Assembly: GCF_001611795.1 (NCBI RefSeq)
Contig: NZ_CP015098.1
Span: forward strand, 7,316,001 to 7,380,000
Source: Streptomyces qaidamensis
GTDB lineage: Bacteria; Actinomycetota; Actinomycetes; Streptomycetales; Streptomycetaceae
DNA length: 64,000 nucleotides
Direction: 5' to 3'
The notes under the pieces are model-generated. The model ran no database searches and had not been told where the DNA came from. It saw only the letters and a program-made list of their open reading frames with translations. Position numbers and translations under genes: made by a program. Positions 1 to 8,241 of this stretch are shown here, piece by piece. Each line of letters begins with the position of its first letter. The stretch's first letter is position 1.

Positions 1-623
1 AGGAGTTCGTGAACGACCCGCGCGGTCTGAACGAACTGCACTTCGCCGTGGAGGAGGCCGACCGGTTCGGCGAGATGCTCGACGCGCTGCTGCGGCTGGC
101 CAGGGCGGAGGCGTCGGAGGCGGAAAGGGGACCGGTCGACGTCACCGCCGTGGTGACGCACCGGGTCGATGCCTGGCGGGCTGCCTTCTCCGGTGCGGGT
201 GTCCCGCTCACCACGCAGATTCCCGACGGGGTGAGCGCGCTGTCCCTGCCCGACTGTCTCGACCACGCACTCGACACCCTGCTCGACAACGCCCTCAAGT
301 TCGGCGAGGGGGCACCGGTCGATGTCTCCGTGCACCGCGCCCCGGCCGGGGCAGCGATGGAAACGGTCGAGGTGACGGTACGGGATGCCGGCCCCGGCCT
401 GACCGCGGAGGAACTGTCCCAGGCGGGCGGGAGGTTCTGGCGCAGCACACGTCACCAGAACGTCCGCGGCACGGGGCTCGGCCTCGCGCTCACCCGCATG
501 GTGGTGGAGGCTGGCGGCGGTGAACTGCTCCTGGCAGCCGCGCGGCCACACGGACTCTCCGCCACCGTACGGCTGCCCGCCGCGCCGGCACTCCCCGGGG
601 ATCCCCTGTCCGATCCGCTGTGA
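1..623 (+). CDS. Sensor histidine kinase, C-terminal part (5' end outside window)
   Basis: The reading frame is open from base 3, so the gene starts upstream of the window. What remains (about 206 residues) is the end of the dimerisation helix and the HATPase_c domain of a membrane sensor kinase. The N box DNALKFG, G1 box DAGPGL and G2 box GTGLGLAL are all intact, so ATP binding should be preserved. The kinase would phosphorylate a response regulator probably encoded just upstream. The stimulus cannot be judged without the sensor half. The TAXI lipoprotein gene downstream is convergent and need not be related. Confidence 0.9.
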   Translation, partial: EFVNDPRGLNELHFAVEEADRFGEMLDALLRLARAEASEAERGPVDVTAVVTHRVDAWRAAFSGAGVPLTTQIPDGVSALSLPDCLDHALDTLLDNALKFGEGAPVDVSVHRAPAGAAMETVEVTVRDAGPGLTAEELSQAGGRFWRSTRHQNVRGTGLGLALTRMVVEAGGGELLLAAARPHGLSATVRLPAAPALPGDPLSDPL

Positions 624-652
624 GGGGAGCCGGTGACGGTACTTGCGAGCGG

Positions 653-1609
653 TCAGGGATGTGACTCGCGGTACCACCGAGCGGCGCCGGGGTGCAGCTC
701 CAGCGGGTGGGTGGCGATCGCCGTACGCCGGTCGAGGCGGCGGGCCTCAGGGTGCGCCCGGATCAGCCGGGACTGCCCCTCGAACAGCAGCCGGGTCAGC
801 CAGTACGCCTCCGCGTCCGGCATGTCCCGCCGTACCACCAGGAAGTTCGGCACGCTCACCGTGGTCACCGCGCTCTGCGCTCCGTACACGACGGCCGGCA
901 CGGTGGTCTCGGTGTACAGCTCGCCGTAGGACCCGGTGAGCTCGTCGACCACGTCGCCGAGGTCGACGAGGCGGATCATGGTGCTGCGGCGCAGTTCGGT
1001 GATGGCTCCGGTCGGCAGACCGCCGCTCCAGAAGAAGGCGTCGATACGCCCCTCGGCCAAGGCGGTCGCCGACTCGCGCACATCCAGCCGCAGCGAGGTC
1101 AGGTCACCGTCGGGGGAGAGCCCGGAGACCTTCAGGATGCGCTCGGCGATCAGCGCCGTGCCTGAGCCCTCGGACCCCACGGAGACCCGCAGCCCGTGCA
1201 GCGCCTTCGCGCTGCGGACCGGGCTGTCCGCGCGGACCACCAACTGCACATAGTTGTCGTAGAGCGAGGCCAGCGCCACCACGGGCAGCTTCTGGGAGAA
1301 GGGCGCGCTCCCGGCGACCGCGTCGGCGGCGGAATCGGCGAGGGTGAAGCCCGCCTGTGCCTGGTCGGCGGCCACCCGGCGCAGATTGTCCACACTGCCT
1401 CCGGTGTGCAGAACCCGCGCCGAGACGTCCGGCAGCCGGCCCTCGATGAGGTCGGCGTAACCGGCCCCGTAGTCCGCGTAGACACCGCCCGGGTTGCCGG
1501 TGGCCACCTTGATCTCCCCGGACGGGCGGGGCGGCGCGTCGCTTCCGCCGCACCCTGCGAGCAGCAGTGCCGCGGTGAGGGCGGCGGCGAGTACGCGCGC
1601 CAGCCGCAT
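653..1609 (-). CDS. TAXI-family TRAP transporter solute-receptor lipoprotein
   Basis: 318 aa. The start at 1609 follows a clear GGGAGG ribosome site. The first 20 residues form a lipoprotein signal ending in lipobox LLAGC with the lipidated Cys at 20. The rest matches TAXI (TRAP-associated extracytoplasmic immunogenic) binding proteins: a VATGNPGGVY opening, GFTLADSAADA, then the bilobed SVGSEGSGTALIAERIL segment. The family binds small acids such as glutamate or 2-oxoacids outside the membrane. No fused TRAP permease lies next to it here, so it may serve a distant permease or the neighbouring two-component system as a sensor. Substrate unknown. Confidence 0.85.
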   Translation of the reverse strand: MRLARVLAAALTAALLLAGCGGSDAPPRPSGEIKVATGNPGGVYADYGAGYADLIEGRLPDVSARVLHTGGSVDNLRRVAADQAQAGFTLADSAADAVAGSAPFSQKLPVVALASLYDNYVQLVVRADSPVRSAKALHGLRVSVGSEGSGTALIAERILKVSGLSPDGDLTSLRLDVRESATALAEGRIDAFFWSGGLPTGAITELRRSTMIRLVDLGDVVDELTGSYGELYTETTVPAVVYGAQSAVTTVSVPNFLVVRRDMPDAEAYWLTRLLFEGQSRLIRAHPEARRLDRRTAIATHPLELHPGAARWYRESHP

Positions 1610-1854
1610 GGGTACCTCCCTCGACGTTCCGAGCCGCGTACAGGGCGTGCGGCCCATGTCGTGCGGGGTCCGATGGGCCGACTCGGTCAGCCTAGCCGTC
1701 TGCGAAGACGGCGGTCCGTGACCGGGCGGTGGGCGGTCGGCGGCGTCCCCGGCGGTGCTGCCGTACGGTGAACAGCCCGGCGGCCGCAAGCCCCACGGCG
1801 CGCGGGACGGCGGCGGACTGTCCCCCACTCCTGGACCGACGTCACCGGGCGCGG

Positions 1855-2095
1855 TCATCGGGCGCGCTGGTCAGCGGCGGGCGAGGCCGGGCCTTCCGCC
1901 CGTGACGGATCCGGGGCGAGTTCGCCCAGGAGCGCGGGCGAGAAGTTGCCGCCGGTGAGGACCGTTCCCAGCGAGGCGGCGCCCAGGTCGTGCCGCAGAG
2001 CCGCGGCGATCCCGACCGCGCCCGGGACTCCAGGAACAACCCCAGGGTGTCCCGCACGATCCGCAGGGCCAGCCAGGTCGCCGGCATACCCGGGG
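1855..2095 (-). pseudogene. 3' remnant of a PLP-dependent threonine/serine dehydratase-like gene
   Basis: Two minus-strand frames join to give the typical end of a fold-type II dehydratase: ALRIVRDTLGLFLE in one frame, then PGAVGIAAALRHDLG and the cofactor-binding VLTGGN motif in another. The frame change is near base 2024. The remaining roughly 250 residues of such an enzyme are absent and the sequence runs straight into an integrase remnant on the other strand. This is a decayed tail left at a recombination scar. Confidence 0.7.
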
Positions 2096-2821
2096 TCCGG
2101 GATCGTTCCTTCGAGACCCTGGAGGATGCCAAGGCGTGGCTTCGTCGAGCAGCCACGCGCGCGTACACAGCGAAGTCGGAGGCCACCGTCTCCTCGGTCG
2201 ACTACCGGCGCGGCATCTTGTCCGAGCTGTCCTCCATTCTGGAGGCGGCGGTCGATGACAAGCGGTCTCGCCAGGAACCCCATGCACGCGAAGTCCGTGC
2301 GGTGGCCCAAGGCTTCACAGGAGCGGCGCGAGGCGTGGCCGCTGGAGATGGCGCTGCGAGTCCGCGACGTCATACTCACCACACGATTCGGCAACGCCAT
2401 TGCGGTGAACACGTGGAACACCTACACCTGGAAGCCCGCGTTGGCCAAGGCCGGCATCATCCCGCCACGTGCCAAGGGGGCAAAGGACTGGCAGTGGGAA
2501 GCGGCTCCGAAGGACGGCTTCCACGTGCTGCGGCACACCTATGCCTCGATCATGCTGGAGGCGGGAGAGTCCGTAGTGACCGTGGCGCGGTGGCTCGGGC
2601 ACTCCTCGCCGGCGATCACCCTCGGTTACTATGCTCACTTCATGCCGGAGGCCGGAAGCAAGGGGCGGACGGCCATTGACGGACTGCTGAGGAGGCGGGG
2701 AGATCTGCATGCCGGTCGAAACTCCCCAGATTCTCCCCAGGGCTGCCGACGGCCAGTTCCCACTGTTCAGCATCTCCGGGAATGGCCGTGGATTGCAAGG
2801 CTGATGAGGCGGGTGACCTAA
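2096..2821 (+). pseudogene. Tyrosine recombinase (phage/ICE integrase) remnant
   Basis: An N-terminal piece (RSFETLEDAKAWLRRA) and core-binding helices (YRRGILSELSSILEAAVDDK) are followed by a frameshift near 2260, where one base appears added. The catalytic half then continues in the next frame. Segments HVLRHTYASIML, ARWLGHSS and LGYYAHF carry the box II Arg/His and the Tyr nucleophile. The stretch between SVRWPKA and the LLTTRFGNAI region is far too short, so about 100-150 residues with the first catalytic Arg are deleted. Not functional. It marks a past integrative element, most of which is gone. Confidence 0.85.
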
Positions 2822-2825
2822 GAAG

Positions 2826-3740
2826 ATGATGAGAGAGGTCACCGCGACCCGCTACATCGAACCGCTGCGATCCGGCGGTTCCGTCCCCGGCGTCGTCGAG
2901 GCGGACGACCTCGGCACCTACGTCGTGAAGTTCACCGGCTCTGCGCAGGGCCGCAAGGCACTCGTCGCCGAGGTGATCGTGGGGGAGCTGGCCCGCGCCC
3001 TCGGGCTGCGCTTCCCGGAGCTGGTCCTGGTGCACTTCGACCCGGCGATCGCGGACCACGAGCCGCACCAGGAGGTGCGGGGCCTGCACGCGGCCAGCGC
3101 GGGCGTCAACCTCGGCATGGATCACCTGCCGGGCGCCCGGGACTTCACGCCGGAGCTCGCCCGGGTCTTCCCCGTGGGCCCGCTGGAGGCAGGGAAGATC
3201 GTCTGGCTCGATGCCCTGACCGTGAACGTCGACCGCACGGTCCACAGTTCCAACCTGATGGTCTGGCCCACCCTGGGCGTCGCACCCCCGCGCCTGTGGC
3301 TGATCGACCACGGCGCCGCCCTGGTCTTCCACCACCGCTGGGACGCCGCCGACCCCCGCAAGGCCTACGACTTCCGGCACCACGCCCTCGGCCACTACGG
3401 GCCCGACGTCCGGGCCGCCGACGCCGAGCTGGCGCCCCGGGTGACCGAGGAGCTGCTGCGGCGGATCCTCGCCGAGGTCCCGGACGCCTGGCTCGCCGAC
3501 GAGCCGGGCTTCGCCACCGCGGACGAGGTGCGCGCGGCGTACGTGACGTACCTGCACGCGCGCGTGCGGGCCTCCGGGGACTGGCTGCCCACGGGCTTCC
3601 CCACCCGGGAGGAACTCGCCGCCGAGGAGGCCCTGCGGGCGGCGAAGAACCAGCAAGGACGCCCCGCGTGGCTCAAGCAGGTGCCCGACCTGCACGGCAA
3701 GCCCGCGGCTCAGCAGGATTGGTCGGTGCACCTCGGATGA
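2826..3740 (+). CDS. HipA-like kinase domain protein
   Basis: 304 aa. The N-terminus (YVVKFTGSAQGRKALVAEVIVGELARALGL) has the lysine and helix pattern of HipA-type kinases. A later WLDALTVNVDRTVHSSNLMVW segment supplies the catalytic Asp/Asn equivalents, and LIDHGAALVF is the metal-binding DHG motif. The family comprises Ser/Thr kinases related to toxin HipA. This stand-alone form lacks a HipB antitoxin neighbour and is usually found next to a small SelT/W/H protein, as here, with which its stop overlaps. ATG codons at 2826 and 2829 are both possible. Target unknown. Confidence 0.75.
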   Translation: MMREVTATRYIEPLRSGGSVPGVVEADDLGTYVVKFTGSAQGRKALVAEVIVGELARALGLRFPELVLVHFDPAIADHEPHQEVRGLHAASAGVNLGMDHLPGARDFTPELARVFPVGPLEAGKIVWLDALTVNVDRTVHSSNLMVWPTLGVAPPRLWLIDHGAALVFHHRWDAADPRKAYDFRHHALGHYGPDVRAADAELAPRVTEELLRRILAEVPDAWLADEPGFATADEVRAAYVTYLHARVRASGDWLPTGFPTREELAAEEALRAAKNQQGRPAWLKQVPDLHGKPAAQQDWSVHLG

Positions 3741-4069
3741 CGGACGTTCAGCGGGTCGGGATCGAACTGCCGGAGGACTCGCCGGCCGCCGCGCGGCGGG
3801 TCGAGATCGAGTACTGCACCCAGTGCCGCTGGCTGCCCCGCGCGGCCTGGCTGGCGCAGGAACTGCTCACGACCTTCGAGGCCGAACTCACGGAACTGGC
3901 CCTCAAGCCCGGCACGGGCGGGGTGTTCGTGGTCCGCGTCGGTGACGAGGTCGTCTGGGACCGGCGCGAGCAGGGCTTCCCGGAGCCGACGGCCGTGAAG
4001 CAGGCCGTACGCGACCGAGTGGCCCCGGGGAAGTCCCTGGGCCACTCGGAGAAGCCGTCCGCGGACTGA
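3737..4069 (+). CDS. SelT/SelW/SelH family thioredoxin-fold protein (Cys form)
   Basis: 110 aa. The start ATG overlaps the TGA of the HipA-like gene (ATGA), so the two are translationally coupled. Near residue 31 is a CTQC motif in a beta-alpha context (VEIEYCTQCRWLPRA), the site occupied by Cys-x-x-Sec in selenoproteins. A second strand pair, FVVRVGDEVVWDR, follows. The family is thought to have redox roles. The gene ends two bases before the convergent malate synthase stop, leaving no room for a separate terminator. Confidence 0.85.
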   Translation: MTDVQRVGIELPEDSPAAARRVEIEYCTQCRWLPRAAWLAQELLTTFEAELTELALKPGTGGVFVVRVGDEVVWDRREQGFPEPTAVKQAVRDRVAPGKSLGHSEKPSAD

Positions 4070-4070
4070 G

Positions 4071-5696
4071 TCAGCCCTTGAGCTGCTCGTAGGCGGGGAG
4101 CGTCAGGAAGTCGGCGTAGTCCTCGTCGAGGGAGACCGTCAGCAGCAGGTCGTGGGCCTGCTGCCAGTTGCCGGCCGCGAAGGCCTCGTCGCCGATCTCG
4201 GCCCGGATGTTGGCGAGTTCCTCGGCGGCGACCTTGCGGGCCAGATCGGCGGTGACCTGCTCGCCGTTGTCGAGGACGACCTCCGCGTTGATCCACTGCC
4301 AGATCTGGGAGCGGGAGATCTCGGCGGTGGCCGCGTCCTCCATCAGGTTGAAGATGGCGACCGCGCCCATGCCGCGCAACCAGGCCTCGATGTAACGGAT
4401 GCCGACCTGCACGGCGTTGACCAGACCCGCGTAGGTGGGCTTGGCGTCGAGCGAGTCGATGGCGATGAGGTCGGCCGCCTTGACGTCGACGTCCTCACGC
4501 AGCCGGTCCTTCTGGTTGGGCTTGTCGCCGAGGACCTTGTCGAAGGACTCCATGGCGATCGGCACCAGGTCGGGGTGGGCGACCCAGGAGCCGTCGAAGC
4601 CGTCGCCGGCCTCGCGGTCCTTGTCGGCGCGGACCTTCTCGAAGGCGACCTTGTTGACCTCCGCGTCCCGGCGGGAGGGGATGAAGGCCGCCATGCCGCC
4701 GATGGCGTGCGCGCCGCGCTTGTGGCAGGTGCGGACGAGGAGTTCGGTGTAGGCGCGCATGAACGGGGCGGTCATCGTCACCGCGTTGCGGTCCGGCAGG
4801 ACGAACGCGGCGCCGCCGTCACGGAAGTTCTTGACGATGGAGAACAGGTAGTCCCAGCGGCCCGCGTTCAGCCCGGAGGCGTGGTCGCGCAGTTCGTAGA
4901 GGATCTCCTCCATCTCGTACGCGGCGGTGATCGTCTCGATGAGGACGGTCGCGCGGACCGTGCCCTGCGGGATGCCGCAGTACTCCTGCGCGAAGACGAA
5001 CACCTCGTTCCACAGGCGCGCCTCCAGGTGGGACTCCGTCTTGGGGAGGTAGAAGTACGGGCCCTTGCCGAGGTCCAGCAGGCGCTGGGCGTTGTGGAAG
5101 AAGTACAGGCCGAAGTCGACGAGGGCGCCGGGCACCGGGGTGCCGTCGGCATCGACGAGGTGACGTTCGTTCAGGTGCCAGCCGCGCGGGCGCATGACGA
5201 CCGTGGCGAGCTCCTCGTTCGCCTTGAGGGCGTAGGACTTGCCGGACTTCGGGTCGGTGAAGTCGATGGTGCGGGTGTAGGCGTCGCTCAGGTTGACCTG
5301 GCCGAGGACCACGTTCTCCCAGGTGGGTGCGGAGGCGTCCTCGAAGTCCGCGAGCCACACCTTGGCGCCCGAGTTGAGGGCGTTGATGGTCATCTTGCGG
5401 TCGGTGGGGCCGGTGATCTCGACCCGGCGGTCGTTCAGGGCGTCCGGGGCGGGGGCGACCTTCCAGGAGTCGTCGGCGCGGATCGCGGCGGTCTCCGGGA
5501 GGAAGTCGAGGGTGGAGGTGCGGGCGATCTCGGCGCGGCGCTCGGCGCGGCGGGCGAGGAGCTCGTCACGCCGGGGCGTGAACCGCCGGTGCAGCTCGGC
5601 CACGAAGGCGAGCGCCGCTTCGGTGAGGACCTCCTCCTGCCGGGGCAGGGGCTCGGCGTCGACGATGGCCAGCGGGGACGGCGCTGGAGCGGACAT
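4071..5696 (-). CDS. aceB: Malate synthase A
   Basis: 541 aa, the usual length of the A isoform. Malate synthase condenses glyoxylate with acetyl-CoA to malate in the cytosol. The family signatures are present: DFEDASAPTW, VVMRPRGWHL with the catalytic Arg, PKTESHLEARLWNEVF, LIETITAAYEMEEILYELR, and DGSWVAHPDLVPIA near the C-terminus. Isocitrate lyase is not adjacent. Because the gene sits by the allantoin genes and shares their operator-like box, its likely job is to consume glyoxylate released from allantoin breakdown rather than to run a classical glyoxylate shunt. Confidence 0.95.
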   Translation of the reverse strand: MSAPAPSPLAIVDAEPLPRQEEVLTEAALAFVAELHRRFTPRRDELLARRAERRAEIARTSTLDFLPETAAIRADDSWKVAPAPDALNDRRVEITGPTDRKMTINALNSGAKVWLADFEDASAPTWENVVLGQVNLSDAYTRTIDFTDPKSGKSYALKANEELATVVMRPRGWHLNERHLVDADGTPVPGALVDFGLYFFHNAQRLLDLGKGPYFYLPKTESHLEARLWNEVFVFAQEYCGIPQGTVRATVLIETITAAYEMEEILYELRDHASGLNAGRWDYLFSIVKNFRDGGAAFVLPDRNAVTMTAPFMRAYTELLVRTCHKRGAHAIGGMAAFIPSRRDAEVNKVAFEKVRADKDREAGDGFDGSWVAHPDLVPIAMESFDKVLGDKPNQKDRLREDVDVKAADLIAIDSLDAKPTYAGLVNAVQVGIRYIEAWLRGMGAVAIFNLMEDAATAEISRSQIWQWINAEVVLDNGEQVTADLARKVAAEELANIRAEIGDEAFAAGNWQQAHDLLLTVSLDEDYADFLTLPAYEQLKG

Positions 5697-5823
5697 GAAC
5701 GGTCACTTCCTTCAGCGAGCTGTGAAGACGAGCCGGCGTGCTTGGCACCGGGTGCCAGTCTTCCCGGATACGGCGTTCGGCGCCCGCGGAGCAGACGGGC
5801 GCTTCTGAACAGTGGATACTAGT

Positions 5824-5838
5824 TTCCTCATAGTGGAA
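5824..5838. promoter_or_regulatory. Putative AllR (IclR-type) operator upstream of aceB
   Basis: TTCC-n7-GGAA inverted repeat (TTCCTCATAGTGGAA), about 130 bp upstream of the malate synthase start. It has the same form as the two boxes in the allR-allB intergenic region, which makes co-control by AllR likely. Confidence 0.55.
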
Positions 5839-5904
5839 GTTCAATCGTCTGTTGATGTCGAGATTCTCCGGGTCGAGGCAAGGTGGCGCTTCGTGCCACC
5901 CCGC

Positions 5905-6519
5905 TCACTCCAGGTGGGTCAGATCGGCTTCGGTGTCGATGTCGAAGGGCCGGGCGACGTCCCCGCACTCGACGAGGGCGACCTCCGGCCGGTGCTCCTT
6001 CAGATAGGCGCGTGCCCCCCGGTCCCCTTGCGCAGTCGCGGCGACGCCCGCCCAGTGGGCGGCGCCGAACAGCACCGGATGGCCGCGCACACCGTCGTAT
6101 GAAGCGGAAACGAGCGACGATCCGCCCGTGCAGGCCGCGAGGACCCGGGCCACCGCCTCCGGTCCGATGCCGGGCTGGTCGACCAGTGACACCAGGGCGG
6201 CCCCGGCACCCGTGCCGGCGAGCGAGCCGAGCCCGGCGCGCAGCGAGGTCCCCATGCCCTGCTCCCAGTCGGGGTTGTCGACCAGGACGCACCCCGGGAG
6301 CCAGGCCCGGGCGCGCACCTCGTCGGCCCGGGCGCCCAGCACGACGTGGACGGTCGCACAGCCACCCTCCCGCAGCACCCGCACGGCGTGCTCCACCAGA
6401 GGCCGTCCCCGGTGCGGGAGCAGTGCCTTGGGTCGCCCGCCGAGCCGCCGTCCACCACCTGCCGCGAGCAGCAGTCCCGCAACCGCCGGCGCCCCGTCCG
6501 TCGTCTCCCGTGTCGTCAT
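5905..6519 (-). CDS. MobA-like nucleotidyltransferase (NTP transferase family)
   Basis: 204 aa. The N-terminal LLLAAGGGRRLGGRPKALL is the nucleotide-binding G-x-G-x-R-x-G-x-x-K signature of molybdenum-cofactor nucleotidyltransferases. LVSLVDQPG is the metal-binding Asp strand. Members near purine-catabolism genes often act as MocA, adding CMP to molybdopterin for xanthine dehydrogenase. That fits the neighbouring allantoin genes, but the substrate is inferred from context only. An in-frame longer N-terminus exists, but the ATG at 6519 is best placed relative to the conserved start. Confidence 0.8.
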   Translation of the reverse strand: MTTRETTDGAPAVAGLLLAAGGGRRLGGRPKALLPHRGRPLVEHAVRVLREGGCATVHVVLGARADEVRARAWLPGCVLVDNPDWEQGMGTSLRAGLGSLAGTGAGAALVSLVDQPGIGPEAVARVLAACTGGSSLVSASYDGVRGHPVLFGAAHWAGVAATAQGDRGARAYLKEHRPEVALVECGDVARPFDIDTEADLTHLE

Positions 6520-6762
6520 GGCTCCTGCATACCGCACGCCCCGCACAGGGGTGCGACGGCGCGGGGTGCGCGTCGCACGGGCGTGCGCCTCGGGCCAGAA
6601 AGTCACTCAGCGAAACAAGTCGATGACGCAATGGACTGGCGCCTGGTGGTCCGCGTCGTTTACTGTCGCCCGCACCGACCGGCCGGGTGCCCGACGGCTG
6701 CCCGGTGTGGGGGACTTCGCGTCGGAAGGGCACGCGCACGGCGAGGTGCGAGGGGGAGGACT

Positions 6763-7092
6763 GTGTTGCGGAGCGTCGAGCAGAAGCGGCAGGGGCCTGT
6801 GACCGGCGGCGAGGAGGATCCGCGCGTGACGGAGCTGCGCTCCGCCGTGTCGCGGTTGCGCCGCCGACTGGCCGCCCATCCGGGCGAGTTCGCCGACCGG
6901 ACGATAGCCGAGGAGGAACTGGCCGCCATGGCCGCCATGGCCGCCGATGGCATCCCCGAGACCTCCTGCCTGCGCCGCTCTCTGCTGCTGATCGCGGGCG
7001 CGATCGGCTCGGTGAGCGCGCTGTCCGCAGAACTGAGGGAGGTCCGGCGGGCGGTGGATCTCTTCGGGGGGCCGGTGCGGGGCCAGGGCTAA
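6763..7092 (+). CDS. DUF5955 family small protein
   Basis: About 109 aa from GTG at 6763. A purine-rich AGGGGGAGGA lies directly upstream, so TTG 6766 or GTG 6826 are alternative starts. The protein is acidic and helical, with heptad-like RSAVSRLRRRLAAHPGEF followed by AEEELAAMAAMAADG. No catalytic motif and no signal peptide are visible. Homologues of unknown function sit at this place beside the allantoin genes in other Streptomyces. It converges on allR, with a terminator hairpin between them. Confidence 0.65.
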   Translation: MLRSVEQKRQGPVTGGEEDPRVTELRSAVSRLRRRLAAHPGEFADRTIAEEELAAMAAMAADGIPETSCLRRSLLLIAGAIGSVSALSAELREVRRAVDLFGGPVRGQG

Positions 7093-7112
7093 GCCCGGAA
7101 TGCGCACCGGGC
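7093..7112. terminator. Rho-independent-type hairpin between convergent genes
   Basis: GCCCGG and CCGGGC arms around an 8-nt loop, directly after the stop of the DUF5955 gene and before the convergent allR. Confidence 0.5.
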
Positions 7113-7198
7113 CCCGCGAGGCGGCGGGCTGATCCGAGCGCCTGGGGCCCGGGTGCGGTCGCGACCCCGGCTTGCAGCCGCGGCTGCGGTCCCTGCCG

Positions 7199-7996
7199 TT
7201 ACGCGGGACTCTGACTCGCGAGCGCCACGGACAGTTCCCCCGCGACCTGCTGGAGCACCGGCACGATCTTGTCCGTCGCCGCCTCCGTGACCCGTCCCGC
7301 CGGGCCCGAGATGGAGATGGCCGCGGCGGTGGGGGAGTCGGGCACCGGGACCGCGAGGCAACGGACCCCGATCTCCTGCTCGTTGTCGTCGATGGCGTAG
7401 CCCTGGCGGCGCACGTCCTCCAGGGCCGCGAGGAACCCGTCGGGCGTCGTGATCGTCTTCTCCGTCGCCGCGGGCATGCCCGTACGGGAGAGCAGCGCCC
7501 GCACCTCCTCCGGCGGGAAACCGGCCAGCAGGGCCTTGCCGACGCCCGTGGAGTGCGGCAGCACCCGTCGGCCGACCTCCGTGAACATCCGCATCGAGTG
7601 CTTCGACGGCACCTGTGCGACGTAGACGATCTCGTCCCCGTCCAGCAGGGCCATGTTCGCCGTCTCGCCGGTCTCCTCGACCAGTCGTGCCAGGTACGGC
7701 CGTGCCCAGGTGCCCAGCAGCCGGGAGGCCGACTCGCCGAGGCGGATCAGGCGCGGGCCGAGCGCGTACCGCCGGTTGGGCTGCTGACGTACGTACCCGC
7801 AGGCCACCAGTGTGCGCATCAGGCGGTGGATGGTCGGCAGGGGCAGGCCGCTGCTTGCGGACAGCTCACTCAGGCCCACCTCGCCGCCCGCGTCCGCCAT
7901 CCGTTCGAGCAGGTCGAAGGCGCGCTCCAGGGACTGGACGCCGCCGTTGGCGGAGGACCGGGCGGAGTCGGTGGTGCTGGCGCTGGACGTCGGCAC
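7199..7996 (-). CDS. allR: IclR-family transcriptional repressor of allantoin catabolism
   Basis: 265 aa. The N-terminal winged helix-turn-helix (residues about 20-80, with LSELSASSGLPLPTIHRLMRTL) is followed by an IclR effector domain to about 255, including STGVGKALLAGFP and DNEQEIGVRCLAVPV. It is divergently placed from allantoinase, and the shared intergenic region holds two TTCC-n7-GGAA boxes. In S. coelicolor the IclR-type AllR represses allantoin genes and responds to pathway intermediates, so the name is given by position and family. The third box upstream of aceB suggests it also reaches malate synthase. Confidence 0.88.
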   Translation of the reverse strand: MPTSSASTTDSARSSANGGVQSLERAFDLLERMADAGGEVGLSELSASSGLPLPTIHRLMRTLVACGYVRQQPNRRYALGPRLIRLGESASRLLGTWARPYLARLVEETGETANMALLDGDEIVYVAQVPSKHSMRMFTEVGRRVLPHSTGVGKALLAGFPPEEVRALLSRTGMPAATEKTITTPDGFLAALEDVRRQGYAIDDNEQEIGVRCLAVPVPDSPTAAAISISGPAGRVTEAATDKIVPVLQQVAGELSVALASQSPA

Positions 7997-8095
7997 GGCG
8001 TTCCTTTCGGGGCGGGCGGGAAGGGCAGAAGCCTACCCGGCAGTCGGTTGACTCCCCGCTTGTACGTAGCTACGTTCTGCGTGCTGGAAGCTTAA

Positions 8096-8110
8096 TTCCG
8101 CTTTGTGGAA
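8096..8110. promoter_or_regulatory. Putative AllR operator 1
   Basis: TTCCGCTTTGTGGAA lies in the allR-allB intergenic region, closer to allR. It shares the TTCC-n7-GGAA form with the boxes at 8204 and 5824. Confidence 0.65.
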
Positions 8111-8203
8111 ACGTCCAGGAGTGTGCACCGAAGGGCGCCGCAGTCCAGTGTGCCCTTGACGTCGCGGAAGAGGGAGTGAAGACTCCTTCAACAGAAAGTT
8201 GAA

Positions 8204-8218
8204 TTCCGTTACGCGGAA
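8204..8218. promoter_or_regulatory. Putative AllR operator 2
   Basis: TTCCGTTACGCGGAA begins 38 bp upstream of the allantoinase start. The centre-to-centre distance to operator 1 is 108 bp, so repression by looping or by two independent sites is possible. Confidence 0.65.
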
Positions 8219-8241
8219 GTGATTGGAAGTAAGGGGTTCGG

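Noticed and set aside
2096..2821. Functional integrase gene
   Set aside because: The frame is broken near 2260 and the central catalytic region is missing, despite the intact C-terminal motifs.
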